A DNA stretch of 64,000 bases from Cocos nucifera (Eukaryota > Streptophyta > Magnoliopsida > Arecales > Arecaceae), in assembly GCA_006176705.1 (NCBI GenBank), contig QRFJ01002102.1, forward strand, positions 62,001 through 126,000, given 5' to 3'. The notes beneath the pieces were generated by a model that was not told the origin of the DNA, searched no databases, and worked only from the letters and a program-made list of their open reading frames with translations. Positions 1 to 11,388 of the stretch are shown here, piece by piece. Position 1 is the stretch's first letter, and each line of letters opens with the position of its first letter. The position numbers and the translations under genes are program-made.

Positions 1-1120
1 CCTAATTGAATCTCATTCAGATCAATTGAACTGGATCAGTTCAATTGATGATCACCAGATTCAAACCCTTATTTGTGTGACCCAGTTAGATTTAGTTCTG
101 TATGGTAATGGGATATGTCATGATCTCTATCATCGACATCATCGAAACTCCTTTCGATGGATCAGAACTCTTCTGATTCGAACAGCTAGAATGATCGATC
201 ATCTAAATCATTCTAATTGCTCCCAAAATCCACCAGTGACACCTAGCAGTATATGGTGGCAACCCATCAGAGCTGAATGCGAACCTCTTGGTGTAGCTAC
301 CTGTGTGATTAAGTTCTTCTATCTTGAGCCCCGATCAGATTAGGGTTAAGGTGAACTCGTCAAACCCTAGTTTCTATCATATGATGTAATCATTCGATTC
401 AAGTCCGATGTGAAAACCTAAATAGAAACTCTTTCTATTATTTCACTCTGCCATGGCCATGGACTTTTGGACTTGATTCTCATGATCATCATAGGGCTGC
501 TCCTCTACCACCGAGGTAGATAGATTCCATCTTGATGCAATCCAGTTCCTACAATGAACATGCTATAGCCAACATACACCTCAAGGTTCCGAATGGCTAG
601 GAGACTGAGTTATGGTGTAGTCAAACTATAACACCCTCAAGGTGAACTGTCGATGCACCTCAGATCAAAGAATCAGACACACCACTGTAGCATCGAGTCA
701 GTCATTGACGAGAAGGTAGACTTCCTAATGACTACTCGAGGTGGTCACGCTCAGTGCCCTCGTTCTCTAATGAGTACCTATACTCTCGCTCCGGTGTCTC
801 CATACCGTAGACTCAAGACTCATCTACTAAAGAGAAGTGATTGTACACCAACCTTCCAAATCAATCACCATCCTCATGATGATCCTATGGTCGGAAGCAT
901 TTTATGAGTTAATAATGATTATTCATGTCTTAAATTTTCAACTCTTGAAAATATGAATTATCGTTACCATTAACTCAAAGGATGTATCACAGACACTAAA
1001 TACACATATGTGATAGAAAATAATCCATTTTATTGATTATAGTCAAAATTATAATTTTGTCCCTAGAAGTGTATTACAAGTGTCAGCCAATTCTGGCTTC
1101 TAGGGCACATATATCTAACA
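1..1120 (-). repeat. 3' LTR of element A (partial, cut by window edge)
   Basis: This stretch matches 7946-9063 almost base for base with scattered substitutions. It ends at CTAACA, the complement of the LTR start TGTTAG. About 985 bp of this LTR lie left of the window. Short ORFs inside it are chance readings of LTR sequence and are not annotated. Confidence 0.93.
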
Positions 1121-1133
1121 ATCTCCCACTTGT
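1121..1133 (-). other. Polypurine tract of element A
   Basis: On the minus strand the bases next to the 3' LTR read AAGTGGGAGAT followed directly by TGTTAG. This purine run is the expected plus-strand primer of reverse transcription. Confidence 0.85.
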
Positions 1134-1140
1134 CCTAAAG

Positions 1141-1686
1141 TCAATTGGCTACATGTCTAAGTTCCATCTTCTCAAGGTGGGCTTCGATCTTTTGTTGTCC
1201 CAACGATTTTGTAAGTGGGTCTATCACATTGTCTGCGGAATTGACTCTCTTGACCTTGACGTATCCCTTCTCGAGGTAATCGCGGATGAGGTGGTATCGC
1301 TGCTCAATGTGCTTGGATTTCTGGTGAGACCTCGGCTCCTTAGCAAGGGCTATGGCGCCATTGTTGTCGTAGTATAGAGGAATGGCATCTGATGGCATTA
1401 CTCCAATTTCTGTAGCAAACTTCTTGTACCAAAATGCTTCCTTCACAGCCTTTGATGCAGCAATATATTCTACTTTTAGGGTGGAATCTGCTATCATGGT
1501 TTGCTTGAAACTCTTCCAACTGACAGCATCACCATTGCACACAAACAGACTCTCAGATATCGACTTTTGATCATCTACATCGGACATGAAATCCGAGTCT
1601 GTGTATCCCTGGACTTGGAGTTCTTCGTTACCAAAGACCAACATCATATCCTTAGTTCTTCTTAAGTACTTAAGGATACATTTCAC
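1141..1686 (-). pseudogene. Element A RNase H domain (C-terminal pol)
   Basis: Open reading of 181 residues giving the copia-type RNase H at the end of pol, which would degrade the RNA strand during reverse transcription in the virus-like particle. The three expected acidic positions are visible: YTDSDF near residue 30, VEYIAAS in the middle, and YYDNNGAIAL after it. The closing DPLTK motif, typical of the copia pol C-terminus, is present. A stop and frame change separate it from the RT domain, so it is only a piece of a broken polyprotein. The related copy C has lost the first aspartate, which this copy keeps. Confidence 0.88.
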
Positions 1687-1689
1687 AGA

Positions 1690-2856
1690 AGTCTAGTATT
1701 CTTCACCTAGATTTGACTAATATCTGCTTGTGACACTCACAGCATGGGCTATATCAGGTCGTGTACATAGCATGGCATACATGAGGCTCCCTATTGTAGA
1801 AGCATAAGGGATCTTGCTCATGTGTTCTATTTCCTCAGGTGTGCTATGGCACATCTTCTTGAAAAGATGAATACTATGTCTGAAGGGTATTAATCCCCTC
1901 TTAGAGTTTTTCATACTAAACCTCTTTAGTACTTCCTCTATGTACATCTTTTGTGAAAGTTCTAGCATCCTATTCGGTCTATCCCTATAGACCTTAATTC
2001 CTAGAATAAAGAATGCTTCACCTAGGTCTTTCATGGAGAATTCCTTGGACAACCATATTTTGACTATCGTCAACATGGAAGTATCATTCCCAATAAGGAG
2101 GATGTCATCCATGTACAATATGAGAAAGACAACAGCGCTCCCACTGATCTTTTTGAAAATACATGGTTCCTCTTCATTTTTTATGAAACCAAATATTTTG
2201 ATCACATCATTGAAATGAGTGTTCTAGCTTCGAGATACTTGCTTAAGTCCATATATGGATCTTTGCAGCTTGCAAACCTTGTGATCAGTATCACTGGATG
2301 TGAAACCTAGCGGCTGTTCCATATAGATATCTTCCTCAAGATATCCATTTAAGAATGCTGTTTTCACATCCATTTACCATATTTCATAATCGAAATAGGC
2401 TGCAATAGCAAGCAATGTGCGAATGGATTTTAACATAGCCACTAGAAAAAAGGTATCCTGATAGTCAATGCCTTCGCATTGACTATAATCTTTTGCCACT
2501 AGTCTAGCCTTGAATTTCTCCACATTTCCATCTGCACCAATCTTTCTCTTGAAGATCCATTTACACCCAATAGGTACTATACCTTCTGGTGTATCTACCA
2601 AGATCCAAACTTGGTTTGAGTGCATCGAGTCAATTTCTGACTGCATTGCCTCTAGCCATTTCTCGGAGTTGATATCTGATATCGCCTCATTGTAGGTTTT
2701 GGGATCATCACCATGAGCACCATTACCTATGAGGAATATTTTCTCTACTTTCTCTGAAATAATACCTAAGTATCTTTCAGGGGGATGGAAAACTCTTTCC
2801 GATCTACGAGGTGGAGGAGGTAGTGTTCTTATTTGCTCAACCTGATTTAGTTCCAA
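1690..2856 (-). pseudogene. Element A reverse transcriptase (RVT_2), two broken blocks
   Basis: Two adjacent readings cover the copia reverse transcriptase. The upstream block (2374-2856) runs from a linker with PERYLG to the FKARLVAK and GIDYQDTF motifs and stops at DYEIW. The downstream block (1717-2205) carries the catalytic YMDD at residues 31-34 and the KMYIEEVLKRF and RPDIAHAV motifs. Between them (about 2206-2373) the expected WQMDV to SRSWN segment is still readable but out of frame. The enzyme would copy element RNA to cDNA in cytoplasmic particles. At least one stop and a frame change break it. Confidence 0.88.
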
Positions 2857-3138
2857 TTGGTCCTTAGCTCATTGTACTTATGAGACTTTCTCATCAAGCT
2901 TAATCTGCTTTCCAATGCCGCTATCTTGAATAAACTATTTTTCAAGAAAGATGGCATGTCGACTCACAATCACATTGTGGTCCTTTGGAATGTAGAAATA
3001 GTATCCTAATGACTCTTTAGGATATCCTATGAATCGAGCTCTGAAGGACCTAAACTCTAACTTGTCCGCTTGTTATCTTTTGACATGAGCCGGACAACCC
3101 CAAATTCTGAGATAACTCAGACTTGGTTTCTTACTATG
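2857..3138 (-). pseudogene. Element A integrase-RT linker, frame-broken
   Basis: No long reading, but pieces of the conserved region after integrase remain on the minus strand: the GYP-SLGYYFY motif, followed by a variable linker. The same region is seen in element C at about 26810-27070. Several stops interrupt it. Confidence 0.7.
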
Positions 3139-3732
3139 CTATATCTCATACGGTGTGGTAGGAACGATTTTAGAGGAAATCTTATTCAGTAGATAAATTG
3201 AAGTTAACAATGAGTATCCCCAAAAAAAATCAGGAAGGTCTGTGAAGCTCATCATGGATCGGACCATATCCAATAGAGTCCGATTTCTCCATTTTGAAAC
3301 TCCGTTGAGTTGAGGTGTTCCTGGTGGAGTCCGTTGAGAGACTATGCCATTTTTCTTGAGATAGTCTAGGAATTTTCGACTAAGATATTCACCTCCTCGA
3401 TCTGATCGAAGAACCTTAATGGATTTTCTAGTTTGTTTTTCTACTTTATGTCTGAATTCTTTGAACTTTTCAAAAGCTTCAAACTTGTGTCTCATAAGAT
3501 ACACATACCCATACCTAAATAGATCATCGGTAAAGATAATGAAGTAGACAAAATTGCCTCTAGTCGGTACATCAAATGGGCCGTACACATCAGTATGTAC
3601 TAGGGCAAGGAGATCTGTGGTCCTTTCTCCATATCCTACAAAAGGAAGTTTAGTCATTTTGCCTTGAAGACAAGATTCATAAGTTGGATATGACTCAAAA
3701 GTCAACGAACTCAATAGCCCATTTTTCTCCAA
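3139..3732 (-). pseudogene. Element A integrase core (rve), catalytic Glu changed
   Basis: 197-residue reading. It begins in the GAG-pre-integrase zinc-binding tail (YPTYESCLQGK, where a Cys of the family has become Tyr) and covers the integrase core. First aspartate in HTDVYGP, second in RSDRGGEY. The third catalytic residue, normally the Glu of NGVSERRN in this family, reads Lys (NGVSKWRN), so the DDE triad is broken. Integrase would join the cDNA to the chromosome. The reading ends at TTPYEI, shortly before a stop. Confidence 0.9.
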
Positions 3733-4194
3733 TTTGTTAATCCTATCTTCTACTATATGATCTAATCTTACGTGCCATAGATACCTATCATTTGGACTAT
3801 CCCTAGGTCATTTGGCATTCACGTTTTGCTCGATAGTTAGAATGGATACATCAATATGTAGCTGATAAAGATCGTTAATAAGAAAATTATTTGCAATTTT
3901 ATTTCTTTCATAAAGAATGTTACAATGGTCCTTAAAGAAGGTAATCACATAGCCTTCTAGTGCTAAGCATGAAACAAAAATCAAATTCCTGCTAGCTGTA
4001 GGCACATAATAATAGTCTTTCAAAACTAAGTCTAAACCAGATGGTAATTGAAGAGGATATGTTCCCACCGCCACTGCAGCAACTCTTACTTCATTTTCGA
4101 TACGTAGGATCATGTCTCCATCCCTCAACCTCCTGCTATCCTCAAGATCCTGCATGGAAGTGCATAGATGAGCACTAGAACCAGAGTCAAGCAT
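3733..4194 (-). pseudogene. Element A aspartic protease and GAG-pre-integrase
   Basis: The reading 3808-4194 opens with LDSGSSAHLC, the DSG active site of the copia aspartic protease that cuts the Gag-Pol polyprotein, and runs through the RNLIFVSCLALEGY segment. Between it and the integrase reading (about 3733-3807), the LWH and INKLE motifs of GAG-pre-integrase are present with a stop. The upstream gag reading ends one stop codon before the protease. Confidence 0.87.
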
Positions 4195-5083
4195 CTAACT
4201 GGATGTAGAAGAAATCGTAAGGTTAGACTCAATAACGAGCATACCTCCAGAAGGACCTTCCTTCTTGTTCTTCAGGGTGGCCAGGTAAGTAGGATAGTTT
4301 CGCTTCCAGTGGCCCTCGTTATTACAATGAAAATACTTTTCTTTGACAGCGGCCTTCTTCTTTGGCTCTGCCTTCTTCTTGTTTGCTCCTTCCATCTTTT
4401 GCTTTTTTACAGACTTATTTTTCTTTTCAGAAGACTTTCTTTTGGAAGAAGTCCATTTCATAGCAAGAACTGAGTGTTTAGAACCTTTCATAGAAAGCTC
4501 AGCGATGACCAGCATGTTCATTAATTCGGCCAAGAAATTTTAAAATTTATGCATGTGGTAATTCATGATGAATTGCCCATATACATCAGTCAAGGATTGT
4601 AAAATAATATCATTCTGCAGATCCAAGTCTAACTTCACACCGAGCTTCTCAAGCTCTTCCAAGTCCTTGATCATCATCAGACAGTGATCTTGGACTGATT
4701 GTCCATCACACATCTTAGCCTTAAAAAGTCATTTCGTGACTTGATACTTGGCTGTGCGACTCTATTCACCAAACATCTCTTACAGGTGAGCTAACATTTG
4801 GCGAGCAGTTCTGATATCTTCATGTTGATGCTGGAGCTCATCAGACATCGAGCCCAACATATAATATCTAACCTTATTATCTTCGTCTATCCATTTTTTC
4901 AGAGATGCTCTCTGTTCAATGGATGGATGGGCTGGTATGGTGGGAGGATCCTGATCCAATACATGGGTTAACTTCTCGAAATCCAAAATAATTTTATAGT
5001 TTCTGAGCCAATCTTTATAATTGGGTCCGATCAGTCTATGTGTGTCCAGGATACATGCTAATGGATTGGATGCTGATATTTTT
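4195..5083 (-). pseudogene. Element A gag (UBN2-type) with zinc knuckle; start codon lost
   Basis: The nucleocapsid/capsid precursor. The N-terminal part (about 4780-5083) has NPLACILDTHRLIGPNYKDW, typical of copia Gag. The C-terminal part (4195-4533) is Lys-rich with a degenerate zinc knuckle: a single Cys pair member is kept in YFHCNNEGHWKRNYP and the last Cys is Tyr. The expected start is ATA on the minus strand at about 5077, just before SASNP, where related elements have ATG, so the initiator appears lost. The middle (4534-4779) is broken by stops. An acceptor-like CTCTACAG lies directly upstream. Confidence 0.85.
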
Positions 5084-6939
5084 CTGTAGAGAGTCAAAGA
5101 TTCTAGTTAGAACTATAATTATGACTTGACCAATTTATTTAGGAGTTTTATTTTTAAATAAATTAGCTCCCACTATTTTCTCAGATCCCTACACTTTCTC
5201 TGTAGAGATGCAAAAATCTCCATGATTAATGATTTCTAATGGATGGTGCGGTCTCACCAACTGACTCATCACCTCACTTAACAGTTATTGATAATGGGTT
5301 AGCCAATGAGTGAAAAACTGTTGTTCAATGATTCTCTAACCATGGTGCACCCAAACTTGGTCTCTAATTCATGAATCTCACCATATCTGGAATATTGATC
5401 TACTTCTTAGTTAAGTTAGACCCACCATTTGTACAGATTAGATTCCTAATTGAGTCTCTCACCATATCCAAAATATTGAGCCCAACTCATCCTCTAGCCC
5501 ATAGCATCCAATGCCTAATAGACATGGTTGCATCTTCTCAATGCAACTGAGCCATTATATCCAATCGAGAATAATCAACCCCAAAAAGGGCCCGCACATC
5601 TACAATGGTGGAAGACCTCAGACTTAATCTTTTCTTAGGAAGAATTGATTCAGGTCTCAATAAACTAGACTTGTCATAGTCATAACAATTACGATGACTA
5701 ACCTAGTGGCATGGGTTAGCTCGGATTATTGACCACCTCAAATCAGAACTGAAGTCAACAGATATGGCCAGGTAAGTGAGAAATCGGTGGAAGGGATATG
5801 CCATTAACTCATACAAGAATGCATTCAGATCGAGTAGCTTCCCAATTAAAAATCAGTCGGTCGTATGTGCCAAACTTACCTTAGACACCAAATTGTTGAG
5901 TCTAGAACCAATTGGGTTAGCCTACAATCCAGAACTCTAACCTCTGAGCCTAATTAGGTCTTGCTTGATCCGTGACTCGATCTTGACCCAGAACTTAATC
6001 CTTATTAGGCTGGTCAATTTAAGCATTGTTGATCCCATCTAACCAACTCTTGATTCGGTTTGATCAACCACTTAGACCTAATTGAGCTACCCAAGCCCGA
6101 ACCCAGTATTATGAATATGTCTTAGATCTAAAATTCTCAATTTTAGATCCTAATTAATATTCCATAATCTTAATTCTTAATTAAGTAGGGTTCATAAATA
6201 AAATATGCATAATAAATCCTAGGGTTTCAGGATCTAGGGTTTTGCAGAAAGTAAGTTTTGAGTTTCTGATTAAGGACGAACGCGCAGCACCCCTACACGT
6301 CATAAGAACACCCCATCGGATGGGAGGAGAGGGCTTTTAAACCCTAATTTGTTCTTATGACCAGACGGCTAAGAGGAACGCCTTAACCAGGAACATATAA
6401 TACTACAAAATAGTTTTAGATCTATATCATATATCTCATATACAAATTAGATCTAATCATGATATATTTTGCATACATCTCATGTATCAAATCATGCATG
6501 TTTTTAGATCTAAATTATCTCATAATAATCTAAAAAATTAGATTTAAATTGATCTTATCAAAATAAACTCTAATCTAGACAATTATTTAGAACTATTCTA
6601 CAACTAGTCTAGACATGCATCAATCATATCTCATATGATGTTAAAATTAAATAATTTTTATTTGCTATCTTTTAGATATTATTATAATAATTATAATATC
6701 AAAAAATAGTAAATAAATAGATCTAAAATATAATTTAACCAAATTAAATTATAAACATGCAAGACTATTCTATAGAACTATTCTATTTTAGAACTAGTCA
6801 TGCATATTTTCTAATCTTAGATCCAAATTAATTAATTTTTATTTTTCTGATTTTAGATCTGATCACATCTCATGTGACATCTAAAATCACTTATTTTTTA
6901 ATTAAAATAAATTTAAAATTAAATCTAAATACTTTAGAA
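5084..6939 (-). other. Element A untranslated leader with candidate intron
   Basis: About 1.85 kb of AT-rich DNA without coding potential lies between the primer site and gag. On the minus strand it holds GGTGTCTAAG|GTAAGTTTGGCAC (donor boundary 5880/5879) and ends with CTCTACAG (5084) just before gag, giving a possible 796-nt intron. The same donor block occurs in the leader of B and, with one change, in J. The remaining leader shows nothing further that I recognise. Confidence 0.65.
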
Positions 6940-6956
6940 CCATGGCTCTGATACCA
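6940..6956 (-). other. Primer binding site of element A (tRNA-iMet)
   Basis: On the minus strand TGGTATCAGAGCCATGG lies two bases inside the 5' LTR end. It is complementary to the 3' end of plant initiator tRNA-Met, the usual primer of Ty1/copia elements. Confidence 0.9.
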
Positions 6957-6958
6957 GT

Positions 6959-9063
6959 TGAAGGGAAATTTTGATTTCTCGGATCAGATTCGTTCAGATC
7001 TGATTGGATCAAGAGATATATTTCAAAAAAAAATTTCTTTGGTCCAAATTAGATCTAGGATGTTTCAAATCTAATTTTTATTATTTTAATAATAAAATAT
7101 AGATATAGATAAATTAAATCATATTTAATTTATCTTGATGTAGGGTAATCCTATTACCCGTTGATGATCCTGTAAGCAGCAGAAGGTTCTGGATCTAGCT
7201 ACGCAAGTGCCTGGCCTCTACTGATATCCACTCGGGCTGAATCTGGAGATCCTCTTCTTCTCTATCACATCTCCAAAAATTAGATCTGAATCTGATTTGG
7301 AGGATCTTCAAAATAGCTTTCGAAGATCAACAGTTGTCCTTTGCAGCAGCACAGCCTTCTAGCTTTCTATCGCCTTTCTCTCATCTAGATTGCACCAACT
7401 GAGATCCCAAACTACTTTGGGCCTGGAGAGGAGAGGGAGATGATAGACTTGGCATGGAGGAGGAGGAGAGAGGTAGCCTTGGGGCATGGGAATTGTTCTA
7501 TCTCTGAGTTGGGCGCAGGGTCTTATTTATAGACTATGCGTGATCCAACTCCTCTTCTTCCCAATCAATCACAATCCTTTGTAAAATCAGATCTAAATCT
7601 GATTGGTAGGAATAGAGTTCCTTGGATTCATCTTTAGATGGCACCTAAGATCAGTCAAAGTTGGTTCTTAGGAGGAGTCTAATCAAAATCTAATAAGGTC
7701 AACATTTGACTAGTCAAAGGTCAACTTTTGACCAAAGTCAAAGAATGAGAAATGGCAGGTGACCAAAAATGGCAGGTATTATCTTACAAAATAAGACAAC
7801 TCTTTTTTGACCTGGACAGGCTCCAGTCAGACCAAGTAAAGGTCTCTAATCAAGCACAAACTCCTTTGGCTCAGTCAGGATAACTATTTATGATAGTAAA
7901 AGAAGAACGTTAGGTTCAATCGAGTGCTAGCACAATTTTTTTGAACCTAATTAAATCTCATTCAGATCAATTGAACTGGATCAGTTCAATTGATGATCAC
8001 CAGATTCAAACCCTTATTTGTGTGATCCAGTTAGGTTCAGTTCTGTATGGTAATGGGATATGTCATGATCTTTATCATCGACATCATCGAAACTCCTTTC
8101 GATGGATCAGAACTCTTCTGATTCAAACAGCTAGAATGATCGATCATCTAAATCATTCTAATTGCTCCAAAATCCATCAGTGACACCTAGCAGTATATGG
8201 TGGCAACCCATCAGAGCTGAATGTGAACCTCTTGGTGCAGCTACCTATGTGATTAAGTTCTTCTATCTTAAGCCCCGATCAGATTAGGGTTAAGGTGAAC
8301 TCGTCAAACCCTAGTTTCTGTCATATGATGTAATCATTTGATTCAAGTCCGATGTGAAAATCTAAATAGAAACTCTTCCTATTATTTCACTCTGCCATGG
8401 ACATGGGCTTTTGGACTTGATTCTCATGATCATCATAGGACTGCTCCTCTACGATCGAGGTAGATAGATTCCATCTTGATGCAATCCAGTTCCTACAATG
8501 AACATGCTGTAGCCAACATACACCTCAAGATTTTGAATGGCTAGAAGATCAAGTTATAGTGTAGTCAAACTATAACATCTCAAGGTGAATTATCGATGCA
8601 CCTCAGGTCAAAGAACCAGACACACCACTACAGCATCGAGTCAGTCATTGACAAGAAGGTAGACTTCCTAATGACTACTCGATGTGGTCACGCTCAGTGC
8701 CCTCATTCTCTAACAAGTATCTATACTCTCGCTCTGGTGTCTCCACATCGTAGACTCAAGACTCATCTACTAAAGAGAAGCGATTGTACACCAACCTTTT
8801 GGATCAATCATCATCCTCGTGATGATCCTATGGTCGAAAGCATTTTATGAGTTAGTAATGATTATTCATGTCTTAAATTTTCAACTCTTGAAAATATGAA
8901 TTATCATTACCATTAACTCAAAGGATGTATCATAGACACTAAATATACATATGTGATAGAAAATAACCCATTTTATTGATTATAGTCAAAATTATAATTT
9001 TGCCCCTAGAAGTGTATTACAAGTGTCAGCCAATTCTGGCTTCTAGGGCACATATATCTAACA
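6959..9063 (-). repeat. 5' LTR of element A (complete, 2,105 bp)
   Basis: Bounded by TG at 6959 and CA at 9063 on the plus strand, so TG...CA on either strand. The right 1.1 kb equals 1-1120. It carries a TATA-like box on the minus strand at 7524-7531 and a perfect 13-bp inverted repeat at 7966-7994. The five bases GTTGT after 9063 are the likely target duplication; their partner is outside the window. Confidence 0.93.
7524..7531 (-). promoter_or_regulatory. TATA box in element A 5' LTR
   Basis: Minus strand TATAAATA about 570 bp before the LTR end, the right place for the U3/R boundary. A TATA-based call only; no transcript start can be seen. Confidence 0.5.
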
Positions 9064-11373
9064 GTTGTGTGCCATATAGGTTGGTTATCCTTGAAACCAA
9101 GGAGTGTTGAAACATTGGTATGGCATGCAAATAAGATGTATGGGTACATCTACACTGAATGTGACTAACTTCAGAGCTTTTCTCCTATTAAGATTAGCTC
9201 CGATGGAATATGGGTATAAATATCCCTCCGATCTGAGATCACTATGATGACTTCCAAGCAACTCACTATGCTTTGGTACCGGACTACCTAAATTTTTAAT
9301 TCAATAATGAAAGATTTCTGGGCATAGTTAAGTACTTGAGGAGTCGGTGTGTGTATCAAAATGAGATTGACCACTCCTGAATTCAGGAGCTATGTTAAAT
9401 TATGTTTCAATTTAGCAAAGCCTTGGCCAGGGTAGTCTTAGTGAGGAGTCATAGGACTAATTGCTTTGAAATACGATATGGATGTATTTTCTAGGATTGA
9501 CAATCTAACCCTGAGTCATCTATTACGTAGAGGTCATAGGGATGAATTATACGATAGCCATATTTGCATAGGTTTTGATTATTGCGATTGTGACTATTTG
9601 ACCAATCTGAATGACGGGTACCATTACTAAATGATCACTTCAATTAGTACAGAAAGTGGTTCCTATACTATTGGCTTATGTTCGAACCTACGGAGTCACA
9701 CACACTAGAGATTTCTACCTGATCTATTGGCTGTGGTCAAGAGTCTCACTAGACTGGGACTCTTCAATCAAATATCCTATAGCATTAGGATACTGAGTCC
9801 TACTTGTTTGAAACTCTGTGATCAAGAGTATAGACTCTGTGATCATAAGTTTCATTCATTTTAGAAACCGAGGTCAAGAGTTCCACTGGACTGGGACTCT
9901 TCGATTAGGATTTCATATCAATGAACTCTATTGCCTGGTGACCTACCGGATTTGGACTCTGAGATTATGAGAGGTTCAACTAATGATTTTAACTCAATTT
10001 GATTGAGTTATGATTTTTGATTCAAGTCTAATTGAATTGGTTTCAGTTGGGTTTAACCCGATTAAGTCATAAGTTGACTTAATCATCGGGAAGGTTTGAA
10101 TCCTGATTTGATCAAAAGTTGGGCTTGATCAATTTTTAATTTTATTAAAATTTAATTAAATCTAATTAAGTCTAAATAGGTTGGGTTTAATTTATTCTAA
10201 TTGGGCCTAATCAATTTTGATTGGATTGGTTCAGTTGGTTGAAATTTGAATTTTAAAGACTAATTTGACTAATCTTCTCTTCCCATGCGCCACCTATGTC
10301 CCATGCCCACTTAAAATTTAATTTTTATTCTATCATGACTTTTCTCGCATGCACAGAATACCTCACGCCCTAATCTTCCACATCCTTAATGGATAAGTTA
10401 TGGTTAGTTGACATTCAAATTCAAAATGAGTTTGAATTTGAGTTGACAACAACCATATCTTATCCCTTACGCCATCCTTCTCTTGTGCGCCAATTATCTC
10501 CATGTGAAAGGGGTTTCACGTGGACTTTTTCCTTACTGAAGAGTGGGTGCACAACTCCTTCACATGTCCTAAATAAGTTTGAATTGGTTTGGATGAAGGA
10601 GTTTTGAATTCAAACTAGCATTCAAACTAGTTTTTGGTTCCCCACACGCATAGAAGTTGTTCCTTGCACAAATATTAAAAGAAAAGTTTTTTAGGATGTG
10701 TGCTAACACCTATTCTAAAAAGAGGACTTCCATGAGATTCATTTGGTGCATGGGAAGAGGCTTCAATTATCTCCAAGAGAGAGAAAATCAAGAGAGAAGG
10801 GGCGCAAAGGTTTTTAGGGTGAGTGCAGTCCTAGGTTTTGGGAAGCCATTGCATGAGCTACGAGCATCGTAAGTCCATAAAATTTTAGAGAGAATCTCCT
10901 CTACCTCTCTACTATGTCTACCAGTAACCTAGAGTATTTGTGAAGCCCGTAGATGAAGATCGAAGCTGTTCGATCAAAACAGCCCTTGAAAGACTTCAGT
11001 GTCGAGCTAGCACTTGCAGGGAGCCGATCAGGATCAGAAGCCTTGTGTGGATGATCCGTGGAGGCCAGATATCTATATGACTGTGTCATGACCAGTGGAT
11101 CTCCTCGAAGATGATCATATCATGGTGATCGACTACCCGCAAAAAGGTATTATATTTTGAATACATAGATGTAGTAAATAGTTTGCTGCATGGTTTTATT
11201 TTTTAGATCTATATGAATGCATGCATATTATATTTAAATCCTTAGTGTAGAATTTAATATTCTGATATGATCAATAGATAATTAATTAGATTAATTATTT
11301 TTTCTATTATATTTTTGCTATTTTCAAAAAAAATTTTGAAAGTAGCACTGCAAACCCTGCACTATTTTCTTCA
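9064..11373 (+). repeat. 5' LTR of element B (last 2.3 kb; start displaced by element A)
   Basis: Matches 24623-25995 over its first 1.37 kb, then continues to TTCTTCA at 11373, directly before the primer site. The first 270 bp of this LTR must lie left of element A, outside the window. Small ORFs at 10389-10872 and 10901-11089 lie in LTR sequence and have no family resemblance. Confidence 0.9.
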
Positions 11374-11376
11374 AAT

Positions 11377-11388
11377 TGGTATCAGAGT
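11377..11388 (+). other. Primer binding site of element B (tRNA-iMet)
   Basis: TGGTATCAGAGT lies three bases after the LTR end CA, an initiator tRNA-Met complement with a change after the first 11 bases. Confidence 0.88.

Larger units (their letters stand above)
1..9063 (-). mobile_element. Element A: Ty1/copia LTR retrotransposon (Angela/Tork-like), degenerate
   Basis: A nearly complete copia element read on the minus strand. Left to right on the plus strand it shows a partial 3' LTR, polypurine tract, RNase H, reverse transcriptase, integrase, protease, gag, a long leader, primer binding site and full 5' LTR. The domain order (protease, integrase, RT, RNase H) is the copia order. The 2.1-kb LTR, the iMet primer site and the polypurine tract next to TGTTAG resemble the BARE/Angela group; the lineage name is inference. 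The LTR copies differ at many sites by eye, so this is not a fresh insertion. It sits inside the 5' LTR of element B, because the sequence from 9064 continues B's LTR. Confidence 0.93.

Noticed and set aside
653..907. 84-residue reading repeated at 8596-8850
   Set aside because: The repetition is due to the LTR pair of element A; substitutions do not favour synonymous sites by eye, and C carries the same DNA in reverse without a matching frame.
10389..10872. Possible small genes at 10389-10607 and 10657-10872
   Set aside because: They lie wholly in B's 5' LTR, just beyond or at the end of the part duplicated in the 3' LTR, and have no motif.
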